From Lancefieldella sp. Marseille-Q7238 (GTDB lineage Bacteria > Actinomycetota > Coriobacteriia > Coriobacteriales > Atopobiaceae): a stretch of 64,000 nt of DNA. Every line of letters begins with the position of its first letter. Position 1 is the first letter of the stretch. The position numbers and the translations under genes were made by a program. The notes below the pieces were generated by a model that searched no databases, was not told the origin of the DNA, and saw nothing but the letters and a program-made list of their open reading frames with translations. The stretch lies in the NCBI RefSeq assembly GCF_949152215.1, contig NZ_OX424407.1:124001-188000 (forward strand). Reading direction: 5' to 3'. Below are positions 1 to 7,880 of this stretch, piece by piece.

Positions 1-1
1 G

Positions 2-1054
2 AATACCCATGAGGTCCATGTCGGTGAGGATGTTATAGCTACCCCTTGTATTACGGGCGCGGATGCAGCGGGTTTTCGATTCAACTACGTCTGGTCCAAA
101 GATGATTGCTGGGAAGATGGATGGTGGGATACGACTGAGCACCAGTTCGGTGGTTCTATTACCGATACAAGCTGGACGTATACCTTTGATGATCCCGGTC
201 GCTATCACCTCTATATCGATGCCTTTGACCCCAAGGGTAATCCGCAGACGGTTACGGCCTGGGTGGTCGTTGCCGGTGAGAATGACTTTATGCGACCCTC
301 TCTTCCGTCTCCAGAGGCTGAGACGGTCGTAAAGGTCGACCATGTGCAAGAGATTTTCAATATAGCTTCAGAGCAGTACAGCTCGCTTAAAGAATATGTC
401 ATTGCGCTTACGCGCCACGAACTCAATTTCAAAGAATTCCGCGCGCTTGATGACATTTCTTTTGAGGTCAAACGTGGTGAGGCGTTTGGTCTTGTAGGAA
501 CAAATGGTTCAGGCAAGTCAACCATGCTGAAGATTATTGCGGGCGTTCTTGAGCCAACCTCCGGTACCTGTGAGGTCACAGGCACCATTGCGCCGCTTAT
601 AGAGTTAGGCGCCGGTTTTGATATGGAGCTTACGGCAAAGGAGAATATCTATCTCAACGGAGCTCTTCTCGGCTATAAAAAAGAGTTTATCGATGAGCAT
701 TTCAACGATATTGTGGAGTTTGCCGAGCTTGAAGGCTTTATGGAAATGCCGCTGAAGAACTACTCTTCGGGTATGGTAGCAAGGATTGCCTTTGCCATTG
801 CCACGGTTACAGAGCCTGATCTCTTGATTGTTGATGAGACGCTCTCGGTAGGGGACTTTTTGTTCCAGCAAAAATGTGAGAAGCGAATCAAGGATCTCAT
901 TTCCTCCAACAACGTCACCGTTCTTCTCGTCAGCCATTCAATCGACTTGGTGCAGCGAATCTGTGACAGGGCGATTTGGATTGAAAAGGGTACTCAGCGC
1001 ATGCTTGGACCTGTGGATGAGGTGTGCGAGGCATATGAACATCTGCAACGCTGA
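2..1054 (+). CDS. ABC transporter ATP-binding protein (polysaccharide/teichoic acid export type) with N-terminal beta-sandwich-like domain, 5' partial
   Basis: The reading frame is open from base 2 to the TGA at 1054, so the gene starts before the window. The ATPase half has Walker A (GTNGSGKST, near 497-523), signature YSSGM (near 766), Walker B LLIVDETLSVGD and the switch His (VSHS). The stretch SSLKEY...FRALDDISFEV and ELGAGFD are typical of Wzt/TagH-type ATPases that export surface polysaccharide or teichoic acid. About 90 residues lie in front, rich in aromatics and Gly, with a PGRYHLYIDAFDPKGN-like strand pattern resembling PKD or triple-tyrosine Ig folds. A GTG at 263 could start a plain ATPase, but the upstream frame is clearly coding-like and the GTG has no Shine-Dalgarno. 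The permease partner is not in view. Substrate is inferred only. Confidence 0.82.
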   Translation, partial: NTHEVHVGEDVIATPCITGADAAGFRFNYVWSKDDCWEDGWWDTTEHQFGGSITDTSWTYTFDDPGRYHLYIDAFDPKGNPQTVTAWVVVAGENDFMRPSLPSPEAETVVKVDHVQEIFNIASEQYSSLKEYVIALTRHELNFKEFRALDDISFEVKRGEAFGLVGTNGSGKSTMLKIIAGVLEPTSGTCEVTGTIAPLIELGAGFDMELTAKENIYLNGALLGYKKEFIDEHFNDIVEFAELEGFMEMPLKNYSSGMVARIAFAIATVTEPDLLIVDETLSVGDFLFQQKCEKRIKDLISSNNVTVLLVSHSIDLVQRICDRAIWIEKGTQRMLGPVDEVCEAYEHLQR

Positions 1055-1082
1055 GGTTTCTCAGTGATTTGCTACGTTTCCG

Positions 1083-1091
1083 TGCTATACT
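1083..1091 (+). promoter_or_regulatory. Extended -10 promoter of the pyr operon
   Basis: TGC directly followed by TATACT, 30 bases after the ABC gene stop. No -35 is recognisable at the right distance, as expected for a TGn promoter. Transcription would start near 1098, giving a leader of about 100 bases before pyrR. Confidence 0.55.
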
Positions 1092-1154
1092 CCTGTTGTC
1101 TTTAAACGTGGTACGAGATACCCGAAAGCAAAAGAACTCCATACACTTTCTTGG

Positions 1155-1191
1155 GATGTCTGTGCCGCGTGGCTGTCAGGCATCTTTTTTT
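1155..1191 (+). terminator. Intrinsic terminator in the pyrR leader (probable attenuator)
   Basis: GATGTCTG (1155-1162) pairs with CAGGCATC (1177-1184) around an inner GCC/GGC stem, followed by seven T (1185-1191). It ends directly in the Shine-Dalgarno of pyrR (AGGAGGG, 1192-1198). A competing upstream pairing, CCCGAAAG (1121-1128) with CTTTC-TT-GGG (1146-1155), shares G1155 with the terminator stem. This is the expected geometry for attenuation by UMP-bound PyrR. I do not see the classic PyrR-binding loop consensus. Confidence 0.7.
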
Positions 1192-1201
1192 AGGAGGGTA
1201 T

Positions 1202-1777
1202 ATGGAGCAACCGTTGCTCAAGGCTGTCATCATGGATGATGCGGCCCTCTCGCGCGCCATCACGCGCATCGCTCACGAGATTATTGAGCATAACGAGGGT
1301 ACGAAAAACATTGCGCTTGTGGGCATTATCCGCCGCGGCGAGACAATTGCCGTGCGCCTTGCAGACGAGATCCAAAAAATTGAGGGTACACGTCCTCAGA
1401 TTGGTTCTTTGGATATCAGCTTTTACCGCGATGACGTGCGCCGCAGCATCGCTCCGGTGCTTCATGCGACCAACATTCCCTTTGAAATAAACGGCCGTGA
1501 TATCGTGCTGGTAGATGACGTGCTCTATACCGGCCGCACCATTCGCGCCGCTCTTGATGCGTTGATGGATTATGGACGTCCTAAGACTGTTCAACTTGCG
1601 GTCATCGTGGACCGAGGCCATCGTGAGCTTCCTATTCGCGCCGACTATGTGGGGAAAAACGTCCCGTCCTCCCATGAGGAGATTGTCCGCGTTGAGGTGG
1701 AGCCGATTGATACGGTAAATGGCGTGAGCGTGTGGGACGCGCGCCATGAACATGCTATTGAGGGGAGCGCAGAGTAA
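1202..1777 (+). CDS. pyrR: PyrR: bifunctional pyr operon regulator / uracil phosphoribosyltransferase
   Basis: A 191-residue type I phosphoribosyltransferase. The PRPP-binding motif VLVDDVLYTGRTIRAALD is intact, and the N-terminal half (IIRRGETIAVRLADEI) matches PyrR. PyrR binds pyr mRNA in a UMP-dependent way to set attenuation and can convert uracil plus PRPP to UMP. The start is the ATG at 1202 with AGGAGGG 4 bases upstream; the longer frame from 1151 would begin inside the terminator hairpin and is rejected. The stop codon touches the pyrB start (TAA-ATG). First gene of pyrRBCKDF and itself downstream of the putative attenuator, so probably autoregulated. Confidence 0.95.
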   Translation: MEQPLLKAVIMDDAALSRAITRIAHEIIEHNEGTKNIALVGIIRRGETIAVRLADEIQKIEGTRPQIGSLDISFYRDDVRRSIAPVLHATNIPFEINGRDIVLVDDVLYTGRTIRAALDALMDYGRPKTVQLAVIVDRGHRELPIRADYVGKNVPSSHEEIVRVEVEPIDTVNGVSVWDARHEHAIEGSAE

Positions 1778-2713
1778 ATGCTGTCAGTAAAGCACCTGAT
1801 TGACACGAACAGCCTGACTGCCGATGACATCACTCAGATTCTTGATACGGCGAAGGCTTTCGAGGCTGTCAACAACCGCGACATTAAAAAAGTCCCTGCG
1901 CTTCGTGGGCGGACTATCGTCAACCTCTTCCTCGAGCCTTCAACGCGTACTCGCTCCTCATTCGAACTTGCCGAGAAGCGTCTCTCCGCCGACAGCCTCA
2001 ACATGGGTGGCTCAACTTCGTCTGTAGTAAAGGGCGAAAGTCTTGCCGACACCATCCAGACAATCGACGCTATGAACGTAGATATGTTTGTTTGCCGCGC
2101 GAAGCTCGCCGGTACTCCTCAGCGCATTACGGAAAATACGGACGCCATTGTTATTAACGCGGGAGACGGCAAGCACCAGCATCCTACGCAGGCCATGCTT
2201 GATTTGTATACCATCCGCGAGAATTTTGGTCATCTTGACGGCCTTAAGGTAGCTATCGTAGGCGACCTGTCTCACAGCCGCGTGGCGGGCTCTCTTGCTC
2301 CCGCGCTTAAAACTATGGGCGCTGACGTGACGCTTGTAGGTCCTCCTACGTTTCAGGTGGATGACCCCGATTGGTTCGGCTGCCCGCAGACCGCCGATCT
2401 TGATGAGGTCATTCCCGAGATGGACGTCGTGTATATGCTTCGCGTGCAGCTCGAGCGCATGGAAGGAGCTGCTATTCCTTCTCGCCGTGAATACAACCGC
2501 CTCTTCGGCCTTGACGAGCGCCGGGCAAACCTCATGAAGCCTGAGGCAATCGTCTGCCATCCAGGTCCTATGAACCGTGGTATGGAAATCAATACCGAAG
2601 TCGCCGATTCGGCGCGCGCCCGCATTCTTGACCAGGTCAATGCAGGCGTTTTGACTCGTATGGCCGCAATGTACCTACTGCTTGGAGGAGAATCTGATGG
2701 CCTATCTGCTTAA
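1778..2713 (+). CDS. pyrB: Aspartate carbamoyltransferase catalytic chain
   Basis: 311 residues, normal length for the catalytic subunit. It joins carbamoyl phosphate and aspartate, the first committed step of pyrimidine synthesis. STRTRSSFELA near residue 55 is the carbamoyl-phosphate loop. GGSTSSVVKGES supplies the Ser/Lys of the neighbouring-subunit loop, HPTQAMLDLYTI the central motif, and HPGPMNRG the C-terminal aspartate-binding region. No pyrI regulatory chain follows, so control is more likely through PyrR than by allostery. The ATG abuts the pyrR stop, and the 3' end overlaps pyrC by 17 bases, indicating translational coupling. Confidence 0.96.
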   Translation: MLSVKHLIDTNSLTADDITQILDTAKAFEAVNNRDIKKVPALRGRTIVNLFLEPSTRTRSSFELAEKRLSADSLNMGGSTSSVVKGESLADTIQTIDAMNVDMFVCRAKLAGTPQRITENTDAIVINAGDGKHQHPTQAMLDLYTIRENFGHLDGLKVAIVGDLSHSRVAGSLAPALKTMGADVTLVGPPTFQVDDPDWFGCPQTADLDEVIPEMDVVYMLRVQLERMEGAAIPSRREYNRLFGLDERRANLMKPEAIVCHPGPMNRGMEINTEVADSARARILDQVNAGVLTRMAAMYLLLGGESDGLSA

Positions 2714-4007
2714 AGCCGCTCATGTAATCGACCCGCAGCTCAATCTTGACGATGTCATGGACGTTTTGGTTGACGGCGAGAAGATCGTTAAAGTTGGAAA
2801 AGACCTTGCCGCCTCAAAGGACGTGCACGTCATTGACGCGACAGGCAAGTATTTGGTGCCCGGTCTTGTTGATATGCATGTGCATTTCCGCGATCCTGGA
2901 TTTGAATATAAAGAGACTATCGAGACGGGCTCTAGGGCGGCGGTCCACGGAGGCTTTACCGATGTCGCTACTATGCCGAATACCAATCCGGTCACGGATA
3001 CGGGCGCGGAGATACGCTATCAGCTCGATCACGGTCGCGAGGCGGGCCTTGTGCACATCCGTCCTATCGGCGCTCTTACCAAAGAATCCAAGGGGGAGGC
3101 TTTGGCTGAGATTGGCGATATGGTTATGGAGGGCGCTTGCGCTTTTTCCGATGACGGTCATGGCGTGCAGAGCGCCGGCATGATGCGTACCTGCATGGAA
3201 TATGTATCTCAATTTGATCGCGTGGTAGCTGCTCACTGCGAGATCGAATCTCTTTCCGCCAACGGCGTTATCAATGAAGGCAGAGCCAGCACCCGTCTGG
3301 GGATGTTTGGCTGGCCCGCGCTTGCCGAAGAGCTTGAGATCTCTCGCGATATTGAACTTTGCCGCCTGACGGGATGCGCTTTGCATATTTGTCACATATC
3401 TACAGCTCGCGGAGTCGATTTGGTGCGCCAGGCGAAGGCGGAGGGCTTGCCGGTCACCGCGGAGGTCTGTCCTCATCATCTTTTCCTGAACGAGGAAGAC
3501 ATTACCAATACGTATAACACCAACCTGAAGATGAACCCGCCGCTCAGAAAGGCCTCGGACGCCCAAGCGCTTCAGGAGGCGGTTATCGACGGCACAATTG
3601 ACTGCATCGTGACCGACCACGCCCCGCACGCCGCACATGAAAAAGATACCGAGTGGGAGATTGCCTATTTTGGCATCATCGGTCTTGAGACTTCGCTGCC
3701 GCTCATGCTGAGTCGCATGGTAGAGCCCGGAAAACTTTCCTGGGAGCGTCTCGTGGAACGTATGGCTGTCAATCCGCGTCGTATTCTTCGTCTTGAGCCG
3801 GTGCGCATTGAAGCGGGCGGTAAGGCGGATCTGACGCTTATCGACCCCAATCGTGAAATTGAAGTGACTGAGGCGTATTTTGAGAGCAAATCAAAGAACT
3901 CAGCCTTTATAGGCGAGAAGCTTCGCGGCGTTGCTACCGACGTATTTGTGAGTGGTCATCGCACGCTTGTGGAAGGCGTTGTCACTCCCGGAGGGGAAAG
4001 CCGATGA
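2697..4007 (+). CDS. pyrC: Dihydroorotase, type I
   Basis: 436 residues of the amidohydrolase superfamily. It cyclises carbamoyl aspartate to dihydroorotate. The metal motif HVHFRDPG, CPHHLFL, HICHIST and the DHAPH segment are present, as in class I dihydroorotases of Gram-positives. I choose ATG 2697 because GGAGGAG lies at 2684-2690; an upstream in-frame start at 2682 has no ribosome site. The start is inside the end of pyrB, and the stop overlaps pyrK as ATGA. Confidence 0.95.
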   Translation: MAYLLKAAHVIDPQLNLDDVMDVLVDGEKIVKVGKDLAASKDVHVIDATGKYLVPGLVDMHVHFRDPGFEYKETIETGSRAAVHGGFTDVATMPNTNPVTDTGAEIRYQLDHGREAGLVHIRPIGALTKESKGEALAEIGDMVMEGACAFSDDGHGVQSAGMMRTCMEYVSQFDRVVAAHCEIESLSANGVINEGRASTRLGMFGWPALAEELEISRDIELCRLTGCALHICHISTARGVDLVRQAKAEGLPVTAEVCPHHLFLNEEDITNTYNTNLKMNPPLRKASDAQALQEAVIDGTIDCIVTDHAPHAAHEKDTEWEIAYFGIIGLETSLPLMLSRMVEPGKLSWERLVERMAVNPRRILRLEPVRIEAGGKADLTLIDPNREIEVTEAYFESKSKNSAFIGEKLRGVATDVFVSGHRTLVEGVVTPGGESR

Positions 4008-4798
4008 CGCTTCGGGGAAACGCCAAGCTGTTTAACTTCACGATTCTCTCAAACGAGCCGGTGGCAAAGGACACGTACCAGGCAGTGCTTTCAGTCCCGG
4101 GACTTGCCGGGACTTTGAAGGCGGGTCAGTTTGTCAACGTCAACGTTCCGGGAGACAAGACCCACATTCTTCGTATTCCTCTGTCCTTCTCGCGCATTGA
4201 TAACGCCGCCGGCACGCTTGAGCTTATCTATGCAACGGTAGGCGAGGGTACAAGGCGCCTCTCCGAGATGCAGCCCGGTGAAACGAGCGATTTTGTAGCT
4301 CCCTGTGGCAGGCCCTGGCGCGTAGATGCCGGCTCAAAGCGAGCTGTGCTTGTCTCGGGAGGCGTGGGTATTACACCGCTCATAGCGCTGGCACAGGTTC
4401 TTGCCGAGAAGAACATTGAATTTGACGCCTGTATAGGCGCGCAGACTGCTGAGCGTCTCTATGGCAAGAAGCGACTCCTTGCCTGCGGCGCAGGCCAGGT
4501 CTTTGAGACAACCGATGACGGCTCGCGTGGCACCAAAGGCTTTGTGACTGACGCTCTTGCTGAACTTCTCGCGCAAGGAGTGTGGGACGTTGTATACACC
4601 TGTGGACCGGAGCCTATGATGCGAGGTGTTGCACGTTTAGCAGAGACTCAAAGCGTCTCGTGCCAGGTTTCTCTGGAGCGCATGATGAGTTGCGCATTTG
4701 GAGCCTGCAATACCTGCAACGTTGCGCTCGCGCGCGGAGGGTACGCGTCTGTCTGTATGGACGGACCTGTTTTTGATGCACGGGAGGTGGCATGGTGA
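4004..4798 (+). CDS. pyrK: Dihydroorotate dehydrogenase electron-transfer subunit
   Basis: 264 residues. It passes electrons from dihydroorotate oxidation in PyrD to NAD+ through FAD and a 2Fe-2S cluster. The flavin region RIPLSFSR, the nucleotide-binding GGVGITPLIAL, and the C-terminal cluster pattern CX4CX2CX12C (in SCAFGACNTC...VC) are all visible. Overlaps pyrC by 4 bases and pyrD by 7. Its presence predicts a heterotetrameric PyrK2D2 enzyme using NAD+, consistent with an anaerobe or facultative anaerobe. Confidence 0.94.
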   Translation: MTLRGNAKLFNFTILSNEPVAKDTYQAVLSVPGLAGTLKAGQFVNVNVPGDKTHILRIPLSFSRIDNAAGTLELIYATVGEGTRRLSEMQPGETSDFVAPCGRPWRVDAGSKRAVLVSGGVGITPLIALAQVLAEKNIEFDACIGAQTAERLYGKKRLLACGAGQVFETTDDGSRGTKGFVTDALAELLAQGVWDVVYTCGPEPMMRGVARLAETQSVSCQVSLERMMSCAFGACNTCNVALARGGYASVCMDGPVFDAREVAW

Positions 4799-5718
4799 GC
4801 GCTATAGCTATGGCCGTTGACCTTGGCGGCATTGCCATGAAAAACCCGGTCAATACCGCGGCTGGCACCTTCGGATACGGCTGGCAGTTTGAAGGGTTTT
4901 ATGATGTATCTCAGCTTGGCGCCATCACCATGAAAGGTGTTGCTCGCGTGCCATGGGATGGAAACCCCGCCCCTCGTATGTGTGAGCTTACCAGCGGCAT
5001 GATGAATTCCGTTGGCCTCGCAAATCCCGGCATCGACGCTTTTGTGGACCGGACAGGTTCGTATATGGACGAGCTTGAGGGACGCGGAACGCGCGTTATT
5101 ATGCAGATGGCGGCTCACTCAGTCAAAGAAATGGTTGAGGTTGTTGAGCGTACAGAAGAGCTTGCTCCCCACATTTCGGGAATCGAGCTCAATGTCAGCT
5201 GTCCGAACCTGGCAAAAGGGGGAAGAGCTCTTGGAGCCACACCTCAGCAGGCCGCTGAGGTCATGCGCGCTGTCAGGCCCCTTACAAACCTTCCCATACT
5301 GGTCAAAATGGCTCCCGTGAATGTTGCCGAGATTGGCAAAGCGCTTGAGGCGGAGGGCGCGGATGGTCTTACGCTCATAAATTCCCTTTCGGGGATGTCC
5401 ATTGATGTTCATACGCGCCGTAGTCGTCTGTCTAAGCCTACGGGCGGCATGAGCGGTCCTCTCTGCCATAACGTTGCCGTGCGCATGGTGTGGGAATGCG
5501 CGCAGGCGGTGCAGATTCCTCTTTGCGGCGTAGGCGGCATAGAGACTGGCGAAGATGCCGCTGAGTTCATTCTGGCAGGCGCTACGGCTGTTTCTGTAGG
5601 CTCTGCGAACCTGTATGACCCCATGAGTGCCCCTCGAATCCTTTCGGAGCTTACCGAGTGGGCTGAGTCTCAGGGCGTATCTGACATTGCTGAGTTGGTT
5701 GGAGCGTTTGAATGCTAA
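4792..5718 (+). CDS. pyrD: Dihydroorotate dehydrogenase, class 1B catalytic subunit
   Basis: 308 residues, FMN-dependent TIM barrel that oxidises dihydroorotate to orotate. The class 1B hallmarks NTAAGTFGYG near the N terminus and the active-site Cys in ELNVSCPNLAKGG are present (class 2 enzymes use Ser here). GGIETGEDAAEFILAGATAVSVG is the FMN phosphate loop. Shine-Dalgarno GGGAGG precedes ATG 4792. Paired with pyrK directly upstream and overlapping pyrF downstream by 7 bases. Confidence 0.95.
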   Translation: MVSAIAMAVDLGGIAMKNPVNTAAGTFGYGWQFEGFYDVSQLGAITMKGVARVPWDGNPAPRMCELTSGMMNSVGLANPGIDAFVDRTGSYMDELEGRGTRVIMQMAAHSVKEMVEVVERTEELAPHISGIELNVSCPNLAKGGRALGATPQQAAEVMRAVRPLTNLPILVKMAPVNVAEIGKALEAEGADGLTLINSLSGMSIDVHTRRSRLSKPTGGMSGPLCHNVAVRMVWECAQAVQIPLCGVGGIETGEDAAEFILAGATAVSVGSANLYDPMSAPRILSELTEWAESQGVSDIAELVGAFEC

Positions 5719-6446
5719 AAAATGATGCCTGCGCGCGCGACGCCATTATCGTCGCTCTTGACTGTGACCGTGAAAGAGCTCTGGAGCTCACCGACCTTCT
5801 CGCTGGCCATGCTACCTGGGTCAAGGTCGGCATGACGCTTTTTTATCGCTACGGGCCAAGTATTGTTACACAGATGAAAAACCGGGGTTTTAATGTTTTT
5901 CTTGACCTCAAAGTGCACGATATTCCGTTTCAGATTCATGGCGCCGCGTGTTCTGCGGCACTGTCTGGAGCCGATATCCTGTCCATTCACGCTCTTGGCG
6001 GTGCCTCGATGATTTCCGAAGGGCGAGCCGGCGCAGAGGAGGCTGTAAAACTGCTGGGTTTGGACGAAAGCAGGCGCACCAAGCTTGTTGCTATTTCAGT
6101 TCTTACGAGCATGAATGAAGAAAGCCTGCATTCCATTGGCGTTGCGGGAGGTGTTCCCGATGAAGTCGCGCGCCTCGCACGCCTTTCCTACGATGCGGGT
6201 GCCGATGGACTTGTGTGTTCACCGCAGGAGGCAAGCTCTATGCGTACACTTCTTGGTCCTGACGCTTTAATTATTACACCAGGCATTCGTCCTTTGGGCT
6301 GTGAGAAAGGCGATCAGCAGCGGGTAGCGACTCCCGCAGCGGCCCTTGATGCCGGCGCGTCAAAATTGGTCATTGGACGACCGATTACCGCTGCCGTCGA
6401 TCCGCTTGCCATTTTTGAAGAAATTGTTGAGGAGCTTGCAAATTGA
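5712..6446 (+). CDS. pyrF: Orotidine 5'-phosphate decarboxylase
   Basis: 244 residues, type I OMP decarboxylase, which makes UMP from OMP. The catalytic DLKVHDIPFQI segment (Lys and Asp array) is intact, and the C-terminal TPGIRP and GASKLVIGRPI phosphate loops are present. Last gene of the pyr operon; pyrE (orotate phosphoribosyltransferase) and carAB are not in this cluster and must lie elsewhere. pyrF followed by mihF is an actinobacterial arrangement. Confidence 0.95.
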   Translation: MLKNDACARDAIIVALDCDRERALELTDLLAGHATWVKVGMTLFYRYGPSIVTQMKNRGFNVFLDLKVHDIPFQIHGAACSAALSGADILSIHALGGASMISEGRAGAEEAVKLLGLDESRRTKLVAISVLTSMNEESLHSIGVAGGVPDEVARLARLSYDAGADGLVCSPQEASSMRTLLGPDALIITPGIRPLGCEKGDQQRVATPAAALDAGASKLVIGRPITAAVDPLAIFEEIVEELAN

Positions 6447-6598
6447 GTTTTGTGCAGTTTTCTACATAAATGGCTTCATTTCTTCACTATTTTAAATAAG
6501 TGCTGGTCGACTATTCTTTTTTTCAAGAAATCTGATTGAGTTTGCCGTGCAAATATGCAAAAATAGTGACGTTTTAAGGGAAAATGCTCTGTACCCCC

Positions 6599-6626
6599 TT
6601 GTAAAACCGCTGATGTTTGGCATACT
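6599..6626 (+). promoter_or_regulatory. Probable promoter of mihF-gmk-rpoZ-thiI
   Basis: TTGTAA (6599-6604), 16-base spacer, then CATACT (6621-6626) preceded by TGG, an extended -10. It lies in the 257-base gap after pyrF, where I see no clear terminator. Confidence 0.45.
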
Positions 6627-6703
6627 AGTTCGTTGATTGTGCCTACGGCACGAAATATTGTTCGCGTACTTATACCAATGAAGTACCGATGTTTGGAGGA
6701 ATA

Positions 6704-7012
6704 ATGGCACTACCTAACCTTACTCCTGAGCAGCGCAAGGCAGCACTCGAGAAAGCTGCAGAGGCTCGTCACGCTCGCGCGGAGCTTCGTGAGAAGGTCA
6801 AGAACGGCGAGGTTTCACTCAAGGAAGTTCTTGATTCCAATGACGCTATCGCTGAGCGTATGCGTGTTTCCGCTTTGATTGAGTCTTTGCCTGGTTACGG
6901 CAAGGCTAAGGCTGCTAAGGTCATGGCTGAGCTTGGTATTTCCTCAACCCGCCGTGTTAAGGGCCTCGGCGCTCGTCAGCGCGAGCAGCTTCTTGAGACG
7001 CTTTCCAAGTAA
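6704..7012 (+). CDS. mihF: Actinobacterial integration host factor (mIHF)
   Basis: 102 residues. Basic N-terminal helix followed by a helix-two-turn-helix region; the SLPGYGKAKAAKVMAELGIS segment is the diagnostic HhH-like motif of actinobacterial mIHF. It bends and compacts DNA as a nucleoid-associated protein and in phage integration is the host factor. Start ATG 6704 has TGGAGGA just upstream; an in-frame ATG at 6689 lacks a site. gmk follows without a gap, the mycobacterial and streptomycete order. Confidence 0.93.
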   Translation: MALPNLTPEQRKAALEKAAEARHARAELREKVKNGEVSLKEVLDSNDAIAERMRVSALIESLPGYGKAKAAKVMAELGISSTRRVKGLGARQREQLLETLSK

Positions 7013-7612
7013 GTGACTCGCTCCGCTAAACTTTTTGTTGTTTCTGGACCGTCAGGCGTTGGCAAAGGCACGCTCGTTTCACGTCTTCGTGAAGAGCGGC
7101 CAAACCTGGGCCTGACGGTTTCAGCTACAACGCGTTCTCCTCGCGAAGGGGAACGCGACGGCGTTTCGTATCATTTTCTTTCCGAAGAGGCGTTTGAGGA
7201 CCTTGTGCGGAAGGGCGGCTTTTACGAGTGGGCTCAGGTGCATGGACACCGTTATGGCACGCTTACCTCTGAAGTCGAGCGTCTTCTCGCGCGTGGTCTG
7301 TCGGTTGTTCTTGAGATTGATGTGCAGGGTGGCCTGCAGGTCCGACGCAACAACCCCGACGCGGTCCTCGTTTTTATCGAGCCCCCCTCGTTTGAGGTGC
7401 TTGAAGCTCGTCTTCGGGGTCGTGGTACGGAAGACGAGAAGACCATCCAGACACGGCTTGCGAACGCAAAGCGTGAGATGGAGTTTGCGGACAGCTATGA
7501 TGTCCGTATAGTAAATGACAGCCTTGACGATGCGCTTCGCAAGCTTGAGGCTGTATTTGATATGTATGAATCGGATGAAGGGTCTACAAAAGATGTCCGT
7601 AATCAAGCCTGA
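7013..7612 (+). CDS. gmk: Guanylate kinase
   Basis: 199 residues. Phosphorylates GMP to GDP. P-loop GPSGVGKGT near residue 12, GMP-binding RSPREGERDGVSYHF, and DVQGG. GTG start directly after the mihF TAA; the Shine-Dalgarno would be inside mihF, so translation is probably coupled. Overlaps rpoZ by 20 bases. Confidence 0.95.
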   Translation: MTRSAKLFVVSGPSGVGKGTLVSRLREERPNLGLTVSATTRSPREGERDGVSYHFLSEEAFEDLVRKGGFYEWAQVHGHRYGTLTSEVERLLARGLSVVLEIDVQGGLQVRRNNPDAVLVFIEPPSFEVLEARLRGRGTEDEKTIQTRLANAKREMEFADSYDVRIVNDSLDDALRKLEAVFDMYESDEGSTKDVRNQA

Positions 7613-7877
7613 AATCGATTCGCTGCTTGCAAAGACTGAGCACAATCCATTCCTTTTGTGCTCTATCGCTTCAAAGCGTGCATGCGATATCAATAATATG
7701 CTTCATGGCCAGCACCTGCGCGTTATCGCTGTCCAGGATTTTGATGACATTACAACGGTTGTGTCCGGCAAGGATTCCATTTCCGTTGCGATGGATGAGG
7801 TCAACGACGGTACCTTGAGCTTTGAAAAAGATTCCTTTGATGATGCCATCAAGGGCGAGAATACCATCGAAGTTTAG
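7593..7877 (+). CDS. rpoZ: RNA polymerase omega subunit
   Basis: 94 residues. HNPFLLCSIASKRACDINNML matches the conserved omega helix that embraces the beta' C terminus and aids RNA polymerase assembly. The frame is open further upstream inside gmk, but MSVIKPEIDSLL at 7593 is the natural start, with GAAGGG shortly upstream. The acidic C-terminal tail (EKDSFDDAIKGEN) is usual. gmk-rpoZ pairing supports the call. Confidence 0.88.
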   Translation: MSVIKPEIDSLLAKTEHNPFLLCSIASKRACDINNMLHGQHLRVIAVQDFDDITTVVSGKDSISVAMDEVNDGTLSFEKDSFDDAIKGENTIEV

Positions 7878-7880
7878 AGT

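Noticed and set aside
263-1054. GTG 263 as the true start of the ABC ATPase
   Set aside because: The same frame is open and coding-like back to base 2, and no Shine-Dalgarno precedes the GTG.
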